Positions 55,882 to 64,000 of a stretch of 64,000 bases of DNA are shown here, piece after piece. A program made the position numbers and the translations under genes. The notes below the pieces were generated by a model, which made no database searches, was not told where the DNA came from, and saw nothing but the letters and a program-made list of their open reading frames with translations. This stretch comes from Clostridium tyrobutyricum DSM 2637 = ATCC 25755 = JCM 11008 (GTDB taxonomy: Bacteria > Bacillota > Clostridia > Clostridiales > Clostridiaceae). Every line of letters begins with the position of its first letter. Position 1 is the stretch's first letter. The stretch lies in assembly GCF_000359585.1 (NCBI RefSeq), contig NZ_APMH01000012.1, positions 36,446 to 100,445 of the forward strand, read 5' to 3'.

Positions 55882-56403
55882 TTATTTATAATCCCAGTGT
55901 AAATCTGGTCTTTCTTTTTTTAGTATTTTCATGAATTTTTCAAGAAGACCCATACTTTTCAGCTTTCTTAGAAATGCTTTTGGGTATGGAATATCTTCTT
56001 CATAACTTTTCCTTGGATCTATCAACATCAATGTACCATCTTTTTGTACAAATAGATGTGGAAATCTAATTTCCAATTTTTTAAATCCAAGCATTTTCAT
56101 ATGGTCAAATAAATCTGCTATATTTATAACAAAAGATCTTTTTATCCCATGTTTTTTTATATAATCATAAACATTGGTTCCACCTACATATTCCCTGATT
56201 ATATAATGTGTTCCAAGCTTGTATACTCTTGGGAAATATGGGCTTCCTTCTACTGATTTTAATATATCAAATTCAGCTTTACAGCTGTGTGAGCTTTTAA
56301 ATATTTTTATAATTTTGCCATCCGGCATTAAATAAACTTTTCCACTATGACCATGTCCTAAATATACACATTGTTTCAAGTCAACTGGAATTGATACTTT
56401 CAA
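55882..56403 (-). CDS. Mini protein-kinase-fold protein (YrzF-like), catalytic motifs degenerate
   Basis: 173 aa. Keeps a glycine-rich loop GHGHSGKVYLMPDG and the Lys of KIIKIFK, and the REYVGG hinge. The catalytic loop expected as HRD...N reads EIRFPHLFVQKDG and the DFG reads DPR in LMLIDPRKS, so it may be a pseudokinase or RIO/ABC1-like minimal kinase. No N-terminal or C-terminal extra domain. TTG start with AAAGGAGGTGA. Confidence 0.75.
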   Translation of the reverse strand: MKVSIPVDLKQCVYLGHGHSGKVYLMPDGKIIKIFKSSHSCKAEFDILKSVEGSPYFPRVYKLGTHYIIREYVGGTNVYDYIKKHGIKRSFVINIADLFDHMKMLGFKKLEIRFPHLFVQKDGTLMLIDPRKSYEEDIPYPKAFLRKLKSMGLLEKFMKILKKERPDLHWDYK

Positions 56404-56495
56404 ATTATCACCTCCTTTGTTTTTATGTAATATAAAAACAAAGGATTAATCGACAGATTAAAAATATCTGTCCTCTAACATACTATTAAAGTTGT

Positions 56496-57236
56496 TTAAA
56501 TTGTGATACTTTTATTTTTATTGATTTTTTCTACAACATATTTTTGAAATTCCAGGGCTCTTTTCTTATCCATTGGCTTGACACCTTTAAACCTGTATTC
56601 CACACCTAATTTTTCATATTTGTTTACTCCCATAGTATGATATGGTAAAATTTCAAATTTCTCCAGTTTATTTGATTTAACAGAGTTTTCTATTATATGG
56701 ACTATTTTATCCATGCATTCATAATTGTCAGTTACACCTGGAACCATTACGTGCCTTATCCACAATTTTGCATTTGAATTATTAACTTCCTTTAGGAAAT
56801 CATAAAACTCCTGAATATTTCCACCTGTAAGTTCTTTATATCCAGCATCATCAATATGTTTTATATCAAGCATTACAAGATCCGTATATTTTAAAATTTC
56901 CTTATAATTTCCTTTTCCAAACCCAGATGTATCAACTATGGTATTTATTCCATTTTCCCTGCATAGTTTTAAAAATTCAATTAAGAATTCAGGCTGCATT
57001 AGAGGGTCACCTCCAGAACAGGTAACTCCCCCTCCTGACTTTTCAAAATAGACTCTGTATCTTTCAACTTTTTCAAGAAGCTGCTCTGCACTAATGTCCT
57101 CTCCGGCATCCAGTTTCCATGTATCAGGATTATGACAAAAAGCACACCTAAGTCTGCAGCCCTGGAAAAATACAACTACCCTTATTCCAGGTCCATCAAC
57201 CAGTCCCATGGTTTCTATAGAATGAATCCTGCCCAT
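56496..57236 (-). CDS. pflA: Pyruvate formate-lyase activating enzyme
   Basis: 246 aa. Radical SAM enzyme that makes the glycyl radical of PflB. FFQGCRLRCAFCHNPDTW near residue 24 (Cys-X3-Cys-X2-Cys), GGGVTCSGGDPLMQPEF near 70. Start 3 nt after the pflB stop; ribosome site GAGAGGG lies in the pflB end. Confidence 0.97.
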   Translation of the reverse strand: MGRIHSIETMGLVDGPGIRVVVFFQGCRLRCAFCHNPDTWKLDAGEDISAEQLLEKVERYRVYFEKSGGGVTCSGGDPLMQPEFLIEFLKLCRENGINTIVDTSGFGKGNYKEILKYTDLVMLDIKHIDDAGYKELTGGNIQEFYDFLKEVNNSNAKLWIRHVMVPGVTDNYECMDKIVHIIENSVKSNKLEKFEILPYHTMGVNKYEKLGVEYRFKGVKPMDKKRALEFQKYVVEKINKNKSITI

Positions 57237-57239
57237 AAA

Positions 57240-59471
57240 CTAAACCCTCTCATGGAAAGTTCTGTGTATTACTTCCATCTGTTGTTCCCTATTCAGCTTT
57301 ACAAAGTGAACCGCATATCCTGAAACTCTTATAGTCAGTGTAGGGTACTTCTCTGGATTGTCTACTGCATCTAAAAGTGTTTTCCTGTTCATTACATTTA
57401 CATTCAGATGATGTGCACCTTTTGAAAAATATCCATCTAGGATTGAAACAAGATTGTCAACCCTGTTGTTCTCATCTTTTCCAAGAGCATCAGGAACAAT
57501 TGAGAATGTATTTGAAACACCATCCTGACATACGGATCTATATGGTATTTTGGCTACAGAATTCAAAGATGCAAGTGCCCCTTCTTTATCTCTTCCATGC
57601 ATTGGGTTGGCTCCTGGAGCAAGTGGTTCTCCAGATTTTCTTCCATCCGGTGTAGTTCCAGTCTTTTTACCATACATTACATTGGAAGTTATAGTAAGAG
57701 CCGACAAAGTATGTTCCGCATTTCTGTATGCTTCTGTCTTTCTAAGTTCACTTATAAATTTATTTACAATTTCAACTGCTATGTCATCTACCCTGTCATC
57801 ATCATTACCGTATTTAGGAAAATCTCCTTCAACTTCAAAGTCTACAGCAATACCCTGTTCATTTCTTATTGGTTTTACACTGGCATATTTTATTGCACTT
57901 AATGAATCTGCTGCAACAGAAAGTCCTGCTATACCGCAAGCAAGAAATCTATGAACTTCTGTGTCATGGAGTGCCATAAGTGCAGCTTCATAAGCATATT
58001 TGTCATGCATATAGTGAATCAAGTTAAGGGTATTAACATAAAGTTTTGCTACATATTCCATAACTTTAAAATAACTCTTTTTAACTTTGTCATAGTCAAG
58101 TATTTCATCATCCATTTTATCTATATGCGGTACTATTTTTTGGAATTTTTTCTCGTCAACTCCTCCATTTATAGCATAGAGAAGAGACTTAGCAAGATTG
58201 CACCTGGCTCCGAAAAACTGCATCTGTTTTCCTACTGCCATAGCTGATACACAGCATGCTATAGCATAGTCATCTCCATATATAGGTCTCATCACATCAT
58301 CATTTTCATACTGAACTGCATCTGTTTCTATAGATATTCTGCTGCAGTACTTTTTAAATGGTTCTGGAAGATTTTCAGACCATAATACAGTCATATTTGG
58401 TTCTGGAGCAGGCCCCAGATTTATAAGTGTATTTAAAAATCTATAAGAATTTTTAGTAACCAATGTCCTGCCGTCGATTCCCATACCACCTATGGATTCA
58501 GTAACCCAATTAGGATCTCCTGCAAATAGTTCATTGTATTCAGGTGTTCTAAGATGTCTTTCAAGCCTTAGTTTAATTACAAACTGGTCTATTAGCTCCT
58601 GTGCACCCTGCTCACTTATTATTCCCGCTTTTAAATCCCTGTCTATATAGATATCCAAAAACGTTGAAACTCTTCCAAGTGACATTGCTGCACCATTATT
58701 CTCCTTTATTCCTGCAAGATATCCAAAATAAGTAAACTGTACAGCTTCTTTTGCATTCGCCGCAGGATCTGATATATCTATTCCATAACGTGATGCCATG
58801 TTCTTTATCTTTTTAAGTGCCTTGACCTGCTCTGCTACTTCTTCTCTCCTTCTTATTAAAGTTTCATCCATATCACCTTTTAAGGCCTTTAAATCACTTT
58901 TCTTCATTTCTATTAAATAATCTATACCGTATAGAGCTATTCTTCTAAAATCACCTATTATTCTTCCCCTGCCATAGGCATCAGGAAGTCCAGTTAATAA
59001 TCCAACATGTCTTGCCGCTTTCATTTCTTCCGTGTATGCATCAAATACAGCTTCATTATGTGTCTTTCTATATTTTGTAAATATATCATGCATTTCATCA
59101 TCTACTTTATATCCATAGTCTTCAAGTGCCTCTTGAGCCATTCTTATTCCCCCGAAAGGATTGACCATTCTCTTAAGTGGAGCATCAGTTTGAAGCCCGA
59201 ATACTACCTCATTTTCTTTATCTATATATCCAGGTTTAAAGTTGTCAACACCAGATACTGTTTTAGTATCTACATCTAAAACTCCGCCTTTTTTAATTTC
59301 TTGTAAAATCAGTTTTTCCGATTTTTCCCATATGTTTTTAGTTTTAAGAGTAGGAGATGTTAAAAAGCTTTCATCACCACCATAAGGCTTGTAGTTTTTC
59401 TGTATAAAATTTCTCACATCAATATTTTCTGTCCATGCACCATCACTAAAATTATTCCATTGGTTTTTCAT
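57240..59471 (-). CDS. pflB: Formate C-acetyltransferase (pyruvate formate-lyase)
   Basis: 743 aa. Converts pyruvate and CoA to acetyl-CoA and formate; formate supplies one-carbon (folate) metabolism. Catalytic Cys pair in [13 protein letters not shown] near 410, glycyl-radical site [14 protein letters not shown] near the C-terminus. Start at MKNQWNNF with AAGGAGA; 13 upstream codons are not used. Controlled by the ZTP riboswitch 120-220 nt upstream. Confidence 0.97.
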   Translation of the reverse strand: MKNQWNNFSDGAWTENIDVRNFIQKNYKPYGGDESFLTSPTLKTKNIWEKSEKLILQEIKKGGVLDVDTKTVSGVDNFKPGYIDKENEVVFGLQTDAPLKRMVNPFGGIRMAQEALEDYGYKVDDEMHDIFTKYRKTHNEAVFDAYTEEMKAARHVGLLTGLPDAYGRGRIIGDFRRIALYGIDYLIEMKKSDLKALKGDMDETLIRRREEVAEQVKALKKIKNMASRYGIDISDPAANAKEAVQFTYFGYLAGIKENNGAAMSLGRVSTFLDIYIDRDLKAGIISEQGAQELIDQFVIKLRLERHLRTPEYNELFAGDPNWVTESIGGMGIDGRTLVTKNSYRFLNTLINLGPAPEPNMTVLWSENLPEPFKKYCSRISIETDAVQYENDDVMRPIYGDDYAIACCVSAMAVGKQMQFFGARCNLAKSLLYAINGGVDEKKFQKIVPHIDKMDDEILDYDKVKKSYFKVMEYVAKLYVNTLNLIHYMHDKYAYEAALMALHDTEVHRFLACGIAGLSVAADSLSAIKYASVKPIRNEQGIAVDFEVEGDFPKYGNDDDRVDDIAVEIVNKFISELRKTEAYRNAEHTLSALTITSNVMYGKKTGTTPDGRKSGEPLAPGANPMHGRDKEGALASLNSVAKIPYRSVCQDGVSNTFSIVPDALGKDENNRVDNLVSILDGYFSKGAHHLNVNVMNRKTLLDAVDNPEKYPTLTIRVSGYAVHFVKLNREQQMEVIHRTFHERV

Positions 59472-59591
59472 AATATTTCTCCTTTTAAAAATATTTTTAC
59501 TATTTTGCATAGCATTATGAAAGTTATACTAAAATTGTGTAGTTTTATTTGTACAAGTAACACAATTCAACTACAATTTATAATATTTTAA

Positions 59592-59637
59592 ACAAAAAGA
59601 CCGACTGTCTGGACTTTTTGTTTGCCCAGGCGGTCGG
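59592..59637 (-). terminator. Riboswitch expression platform (terminator)
   Basis: On the minus strand CCGACCGCCTGG pairs with CCAGACAGTCGG (two internal mismatches) ahead of TCTTTTTGTTT. The first arm is the same segment that forms the ZTP pseudoknot, so ligand binding should block the terminator. Confidence 0.85.
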
Positions 59638-59691
59638 CTTTTAAAAATCGTACTCCCTGTGGTTATATCCACTTCCGCCGGTTATACGACT
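59623..59691 (-). promoter_or_regulatory. ZTP (ZMP) riboswitch, pfl motif
   Basis: Minus strand: TCGTA/TACGA outer stem, internal GGCGGAA, GTGG/CCAC stem, GGGAG, a U/A-rich linker and the invariant 3' end GCCGACCGCCTGGGCA. These are the hallmarks of the pfl RNA motif, which senses ZTP/ZMP, the signal of 10-formyl-THF shortage. It lies upstream of pflB, the family's name-giving gene; making formate is a sensible response. Confidence 0.95.
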
Positions 59692-59719
59692 CATTTATTA
59701 TCAAATCTATTGTAAATAT

Positions 59720-59748
59720 AAATTATCATATTCTTTTAATTATGTCAA
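59720..59748 (-). promoter_or_regulatory. pflBA promoter
   Basis: TTGACA (59743-59748), 17 bp, TAATTT (59720-59725) on the minus strand; transcription would start about 20 nt ahead of the riboswitch aptamer. Confidence 0.65.
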
Positions 59749-59784
59749 TACAAATTTTCAAATAGTTTGATTAATTCATTTATA

Positions 59785-60771
59785 TCAATACTGCAGATTA
59801 AGATCTTTAAGCATGTCAAAATCTTTATTTACTCCCTGCCCATCTGTAGTGAGATAATCACCTATCAACATTCCATTTATACCTGATATAAAGCCAAGGG
59901 ACTGTAAACTCTTTAGATTTTTCTCTCTTCCTCCCGCAAACCTCAAATTTTTATCCGGCATAATAAATCTCATTATTGCAAATGTCTTAATTATCTCCAT
60001 AGGGCTAAGGGGCTTTAAACCTTCAAGCCTTGTTCCCTTTACAGGGTTCAGTATATTTATTGGAACTGCATCTACATCAAACTCTTTTAATAAGAATCCA
60101 TGTTCAATACGCTGGTCCATACTTTCTCCCATGCCTATTATCATACCCGAGCATACTTCCATACCTACTTTTTTTGCATATCTTATAGTTTGAATTCTTT
60201 CGTCATAACCATGGGTGGATACAATATTTGTGAAAAAACTTCTTGCAGTTTCAAGGTTGTGATTATATCTTTCAACTCCTGCATATTTAAGCTGCTCAGC
60301 TGCATCCATGGTAAGAGTACCAAGGCATGCACATAATTTAAGGTTTGTTTCTTTTTTCATTCTCTTGAATGCATTTATTATGATTTTAAAATTCTTTTCC
60401 TGCCCCGTATATCCCAGACCACTTGTACATATATCACAGTGCTTTGCCCCTGCCTTTTCACGTCTGATTGCAGTTTCTACAATTTCATCTTCATCTATCA
60501 TAGGATAACATTTTGCCGTCGTATGATGACGTGATGATTGTGCACAAAATGCACAGTCTTCAGAACAATTTCCTGACTTTGCATTTATAACTGAACATAA
60601 ATCCACATTGTTTCCATTGTATTTTTCTCTTATCTTGTTTGCAAAGCTGCACAGTAAAATTGTATCGCTGTCATTTGCATCCCCAAGCATCAAGGCATCC
60701 TCATATGTAATATTTCCACCCTGAAGAATACTCTGTCCTATTTTTAATATATCATTCCATAATTCATTCAT
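59785..60771 (-). CDS. bioB: Biotin synthase
   Basis: 328 aa. Radical SAM enzyme that inserts sulfur into dethiobiotin. SGNCSEDCAFCAQS near residue 65-78 (Cys-X3-Cys-X2-Cys), YNHNLETARSFF near 164, and Arg in RFAGGREKNL near 280 that binds the [2Fe-2S] cluster. ATG with GGGAGATAA. No other bio genes adjoin. Its promoter carries a BirA-type operator. Confidence 0.96.
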   Translation of the reverse strand: MNELWNDILKIGQSILQGGNITYEDALMLGDANDSDTILLCSFANKIREKYNGNNVDLCSVINAKSGNCSEDCAFCAQSSRHHTTAKCYPMIDEDEIVETAIRREKAGAKHCDICTSGLGYTGQEKNFKIIINAFKRMKKETNLKLCACLGTLTMDAAEQLKYAGVERYNHNLETARSFFTNIVSTHGYDERIQTIRYAKKVGMEVCSGMIIGMGESMDQRIEHGFLLKEFDVDAVPINILNPVKGTRLEGLKPLSPMEIIKTFAIMRFIMPDKNLRFAGGREKNLKSLQSLGFISGINGMLIGDYLTTDGQGVNKDFDMLKDLNLQY

Positions 60772-60798
60772 AACTTTATCTCCCTACATTAAATATAT

Positions 60799-60863
60799 TT
60801 GTCAACTATTTGTTGAATTTTAGTTTACAATATTATTATAAATGCAAACTGACAATATATCAA
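60799..60863 (-). promoter_or_regulatory. bioB promoter with BirA-type operator
   Basis: Promoter TTGATA (60858-60863), 17 bp, TATAAT (60835-60840) on the minus strand. Immediately downstream, across the start site, TTGTAAAC-N16-GTTGACAA (60799-60830) matches the BirA box with one difference between arms. Biotinyl-BirA would repress bioB. Confidence 0.88.
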
Positions 60864-60910
60864 TACATTGATTTTTATTTACAAGCTAATCTATATTTTT
60901 TAAATAGTAA

Positions 60911-60957
60911 ATAAAAAATAACCTCAGATAAATTAATTATTACCTGAAGTTATTTTT
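60911..60957 (-). terminator. feoAB terminator
   Basis: Imperfect stem AAAAATAACTTCAGGTAA/TTATCTGAGGTTATTTTT followed by U/A on the minus strand, just after the feoB stop codon. Confidence 0.85.
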
Positions 60958-60961
60958 AATT

Positions 60962-63082
60962 TTAATACAGTCCCGTAAGCTTGGCAAATGACGTAGTTAT
61001 AAAGCATACTATAATTGCTATACACGTAGGAAGTGCAGCAGATAGTGCCATCCATTTGATACTTCCAGTTTCCTTTTTTATTGTCAAAAGTGTTGTAGCA
61101 CAAGGCCAGTGCAGTAGACAAAACAATAGTACATTCAATGCAGTGAGATATGTCCAGCCATGGGAAACAAGTATCCGTCTAAGAGAATCTATACTTTGAA
61201 AATCAGTCATAGAACCTATGGAAAGATACGACATAATGAGAATCGGCAGCACTATTTCATTTGCCGGTATTCCAAGTATAAATGCCATAAGTATATATCC
61301 ATCAAGTCCAAGTAGATTTGCAAAAGGTTGAAGAAAAGCTGCAGCGTGTCCTATAATACTTAAGTTACCAATATAAGTATTGGCAAGTATCCATGTAATT
61401 ACACCTGCAGGGGCTGCAACAACAACTGCCCTTGCAAGTACAAATATTGTCCTGTCAATAATGGATGTATATATTACTCTAGCTATCTGAGGTCTTCTAT
61501 ATGGTGGAAGCTCAAGAGTAAAACTTGATGGATACCCTTTTAGAATTGTCTTGGATAATAAATGGGAAACTAATAACGTTATGACAACCCCAAGAACTAC
61601 TATTCCCGTTACAGAAAGTGCAGGCAGAAGATTTGCAGCACCTGATTTTGATCCTGCAATTAAAAATACTGAAGAAATGGCAATCAGTGTAGGAAATCTT
61701 CCATTACATGGCATAAAATTGTTTGTCAATATAGCTATTAGTCTTTCCCTCGGTGATTCAATAATTCTACATCCAATAACACCTGCGGAATTACATCCAA
61801 GACCCATGCACATACTGAGGCACTGCTTTCCATGAGCACAAGCTTTTTTGAACAAATGGTCAAGGTTTAATGCAACTCTTGGTAAATACCCCAGATCTTC
61901 AAGTAATGTAAATAATGGAAAAAATATAGCCATAGGAGGCAGCATTACAGAAATCACCCATGCCATGGTTCTGTAAAGTCCAAGTACAAAAAGTCCGTAG
62001 AACCATTTTGGGACACCTAATTGCGTGCACCAAGCCGTGAGCACATCCTGAAATTTAAATAGTACATTTGACAACATGTCAGAAGGCACATTTGCACCTG
62101 AAATAGTTATCCATAATACAACTGCAAGTATACCTATCATAATTGGAATTCCAAAAACCCGTGATGTTATATAGTCGTCAATTACTCTATCTCTATTAAC
62201 TTTACTTTTACCAATATATATACATTTATCCTTAACTTGTTCCGCTTTTTCATATATTTTGAAGGTAATATCCTCTCTTATCTGTTTTTTTGTATAATTG
62301 GATTTAATCATGTCTGCTGAATTTATAAGTATTTGTAGACCTTGTTTCTCAATCTTATTAAGTATTGTATCTGTAATGCCACTGTCCCCATCCAGTAATC
62401 TAAGTGAAATCCACCTTGGATCCAGCTTTTCTATTTTTTCACTTACTATAGGCTGAAGTTCATTGACCATTTTTTCTATATAATCCTGGTAAACAACTTT
62501 TTGTGGACATGGCTTAATTTCTCCAGATATTACTCTACTTATCGTATTTTTTAATTTATCTATTCCTATTCCATTTCTAGCTGCTGTAAACACTACAGGA
62601 ATGCCAAGTTCCTTTTCAAGTTTATCTCTATATATTGTAATTTTCTTTCTATTTGCTTCATCTATAAGATTTACACATAAAATAACCTTGTCAGTCAGTT
62701 CCATAACTTGATATACTAAATTCAAATTTCTCTCAAGACATGTAGCATCAGTAACAACAATAACTGCATCGGAGTTTCCAAAACAAATAAAATCCCGAGC
62801 TATTTCTTCTTCTACAGATGAAGAAAAGAGAGAATAGGTACCAGGCAAATCTACCAGTATATGATGTGTACCATCTATACTAAACTCTCCCCTTGCATTA
62901 GTTACTGTCTTTCCTGGCCAATTTCCAGTATGTTGTTTTAATCCAGTTAAAGCATTAAAAACAGTACTCTTGCCAGTATTGGGATTCCCAGCCAGTGCAA
63001 AAACATGTTGCTTGTCCTTTTTATCTACTGAATACATTTCAGTTAAAGCATCAAATCCAGTTGATCGATAAGTAAGCCCCAT
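60962..63082 (-). CDS. feoB: Ferrous iron transporter B
   Basis: 706 aa. N-terminal G-protein domain: GNPNTGKSTVFNAL (G1), DLPGTYS (G3), NLID (G4, usual NMxD), then a helical GDI domain and the membrane core with two gate repeats; conserved Cys in LGCNSAGVIGCRII and FMPCNGRFP. Imports Fe2+ for the many Fe-S enzymes here. Start codon overlaps the feoA stop (TAATG). Confidence 0.96.
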   Translation of the reverse strand: MGLTYRSTGFDALTEMYSVDKKDKQHVFALAGNPNTGKSTVFNALTGLKQHTGNWPGKTVTNARGEFSIDGTHHILVDLPGTYSLFSSSVEEEIARDFICFGNSDAVIVVTDATCLERNLNLVYQVMELTDKVILCVNLIDEANRKKITIYRDKLEKELGIPVVFTAARNGIGIDKLKNTISRVISGEIKPCPQKVVYQDYIEKMVNELQPIVSEKIEKLDPRWISLRLLDGDSGITDTILNKIEKQGLQILINSADMIKSNYTKKQIREDITFKIYEKAEQVKDKCIYIGKSKVNRDRVIDDYITSRVFGIPIMIGILAVVLWITISGANVPSDMLSNVLFKFQDVLTAWCTQLGVPKWFYGLFVLGLYRTMAWVISVMLPPMAIFFPLFTLLEDLGYLPRVALNLDHLFKKACAHGKQCLSMCMGLGCNSAGVIGCRIIESPRERLIAILTNNFMPCNGRFPTLIAISSVFLIAGSKSGAANLLPALSVTGIVVLGVVITLLVSHLLSKTILKGYPSSFTLELPPYRRPQIARVIYTSIIDRTIFVLARAVVVAAPAGVITWILANTYIGNLSIIGHAAAFLQPFANLLGLDGYILMAFILGIPANEIVLPILIMSYLSIGSMTDFQSIDSLRRILVSHGWTYLTALNVLLFCLLHWPCATTLLTIKKETGSIKWMALSAALPTCIAIIVCFITTSFAKLTGLY

Positions 63083-63321
63083 TATCTTCCCCCTGAAAAC
63101 ATTGATACATTTATTAGACAGGCCTCATCTTCCCTTAGTGCAATCATTGCTCCTCTAATGTTATATACAGTAGGGTCCCCAGATGGACCTCTGCGTACCA
63201 CTTCTACTTCAGAACCATTTGTAAGTCCTATTGCAAGCATTCTTTCTCTCAGCAGTCCTTTAGATCTTATACTATCCACTCTTACAAATTTACCTGTTTC
63301 CACATCACTAAGCTTTTTCAT
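63082..63321 (-). CDS. feoA: Ferrous iron transport protein A
   Basis: 79 aa SH3-like cytosolic partner of FeoB: LRERMLAIGLTNGSEVEVVRRGPSGDPTVYNIRGAMIALREDEA. ATG with GAGAGGGGA. First gene of feoAB. Confidence 0.95.
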   Translation of the reverse strand: MKKLSDVETGKFVRVDSIRSKGLLRERMLAIGLTNGSEVEVVRRGPSGDPTVYNIRGAMIALREDEACLINVSMFSGGR

Positions 63322-63397
63322 AAATTATCCCCTCTCAACTTAATTTAATAATATTTATAAAGTTTAATAAGTTTCACTGAACTAACTTTCACTAATA

Positions 63398-63553
63398 TTA
63401 AACTATGCAAAAATAAGTTGAGATGTTAAAAAGTATTATTCCCCCAAGTCCAAACATGATATTATGGAAGTTAGTTTGAGTAAACATCCACGCACTTGCT
63501 AAAATTGCTATTATAGGTATACTAGTCCGAAATGTATCCAGAATATTCTCCAT
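63398..63553 (-). CDS. Putative 51-aa membrane protein upstream of feoA
   Basis: Reads MENILDTFRTSIPIIAILAS then two hydrophobic segments (about 11-27 and 32-51), ending FCIV. Position, about 75 nt before feoA on the same strand, suggests a small Feo-associated membrane protein, but I recognise no family. AAAGGA lies 14 nt upstream, farther than ideal, so translation is uncertain. Confidence 0.4.
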   Translation of the reverse strand: MENILDTFRTSIPIIAILASAWMFTQTNFHNIMFGLGGIILFNISTYFCIV

Positions 63554-63756
63554 ATTTTCATAATAATCCTTTTATTTATATTTTGCCCTTTCTACGATTT
63601 TATCTGCTTTAAAATCTCTATAACAATTCAATGCAGTACACAATTCATACTTTCTTATTATAAAGAAAGATTGTCATAATATACTGCATTTTGAAATAGA
63701 ATTTATTGTATGATTTTCACAACATATTTTGGTTTATATTCATCACAACAACCTAA
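63554..63756. other. Intergenic region with long imperfect hairpin
   Basis: AATGCAGTA (63630-63638) pairs with TACTGCATT (63682-63690), and CTTTCTT with AAGAAAG inside, giving a 61-nt imperfect hairpin with no U tract. It may be a structured leader or small RNA. Nothing else is recognised. Confidence 0.4.
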
Positions 63757-63945
63757 TTATCTGTTACTCAATCCCTCAACTAATAGTATTATCCCTATAG
63801 CTAAATGAAATATCCATCCCAATACAGGTATCCATCCCAATGCATTACCTATAACACCAAGTATATGGCCTGTCCTGTTTTTGTATTCTCTTCCTGCTAT
63901 AATTATCCCAACGATATGAAGTACAAATAATATAACCAATGGCAT
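63757..63945 (-). CDS. Small membrane protein (62 aa)
   Basis: Two membrane segments (LVILFVLHIVGIIIAG and ILGVIGNALGWIPVLGWIFHLAIGIILLV) separated by REYKNRTG. No family recognised with confidence. The nearest ribosome site GGAGG is 25 nt ahead of the ATG at 63945 and the frame stays open up to it without a normal start codon, so the true start may be a rare codon upstream. Confidence 0.6.
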   Translation of the reverse strand: MPLVILFVLHIVGIIIAGREYKNRTGHILGVIGNALGWIPVLGWIFHLAIGIILLVEGLSNR

Positions 63946-64000
63946 CCATGCATGTGCTACTATAAATATACCTCCTTGTATAATGTGGTTATAACATTCA

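Noticed and set aside
57377..57954. Plus-strand ORFs inside pflB
   Set aside because: Antisense shadows of a conserved gene without ribosome sites.

Overview
The window is low-GC, densely coded DNA typical of Clostridium sensu stricto. Strong AGGAGG ribosome-binding sites, many TTG/GTG starts and U-tailed hairpin terminators are seen throughout. A monofunctional Ni-CODH (cooS), pyruvate:ferredoxin oxidoreductase, pyruvate formate-lyase, FeoAB, a HydG-type radical SAM enzyme and three flavodoxin-fold proteins indicate a strict anaerobe. The CODH makes an acetogenic or CO-metabolising Clostridium likely, but the species cannot be fixed from sequence alone. No rRNA, tRNA, IS element, prophage or CRISPR array was seen, so this is core chromosome.

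Layout. 1-14 kb: HAD phosphatase, metal-binding DUF1292 protein, nifJ (PFOR) with a neighbouring flavodoxin, murG, recJ with an M16 peptidase, a DJ-1 protein, and the glycerol operon glpF-glpP-glpK behind a promoter and an 18-bp leader hairpin. 14-28 kb: parE-parC (topoisomerase IV), cooS, a small unknown gene with a HydG paralog, pdxS-pdxT, a NIF3/YqfO-like domain protein, a flavodoxin-family protein, a D-2-hydroxyacid dehydrogenase and a DUF1002 protein. 28-38 kb: FMN-binding split-barrel protein, chemotaxis receptor, small regulator, flavodoxin, proBA with divergent proC, secreted transglutaminase-like protein, beta-hydroxyacid dehydrogenase, nitroreductase. 38-49 kb: MacB-type ABC exporter with a divergent MntR-like regulator across a large palindrome, larE, LysM/SleB hydrolase, an ECF sigma/anti-sigma/membrane operon, an aminotransferase with a DUF815 ATPase, nitroreductase. 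49-64 kb: Pro/Gly-rich protein, xpt, SDR, GT-C glycosyltransferase with galU, lipB-lipA, mini kinase, pflB-pflA, bioB, feoA-feoB and small membrane proteins.

How it fits together. PFOR, flavodoxins, CODH, PFL with its activase and FeoAB form a ferredoxin/flavodoxin-centred anaerobic carbon and iron economy. PLP (pdxST), biotin (bioB) and lipoate (lipBA) genes supply cofactors. Regulation can be read directly at several places: a ZTP (pfl-motif) riboswitch with terminator ahead of pflBA, a BirA-type operator on the bioB promoter, a GlpP-type leader ahead of glpF, a 36-bp palindrome over the ABC-exporter promoter facing an MntR-like gene, and a long leader with a terminator hairpin ahead of the HydG paralog.

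Most unusual signals: (i) the HydG paralog has Asp in place of the middle Cys of the CX2CX22C auxiliary-cluster motif; (ii) the CODH keeps all cluster ligands but appears to lack the catalytic Lys and the His-rich proton path of well-studied CODHs; (iii) a family of intergenic arrays built from 7-nt units, some arranged as large palindromes around a GATTTTCG/CGAAAATC core, occurs at nine places and often begins at, or runs into, a stop codon.
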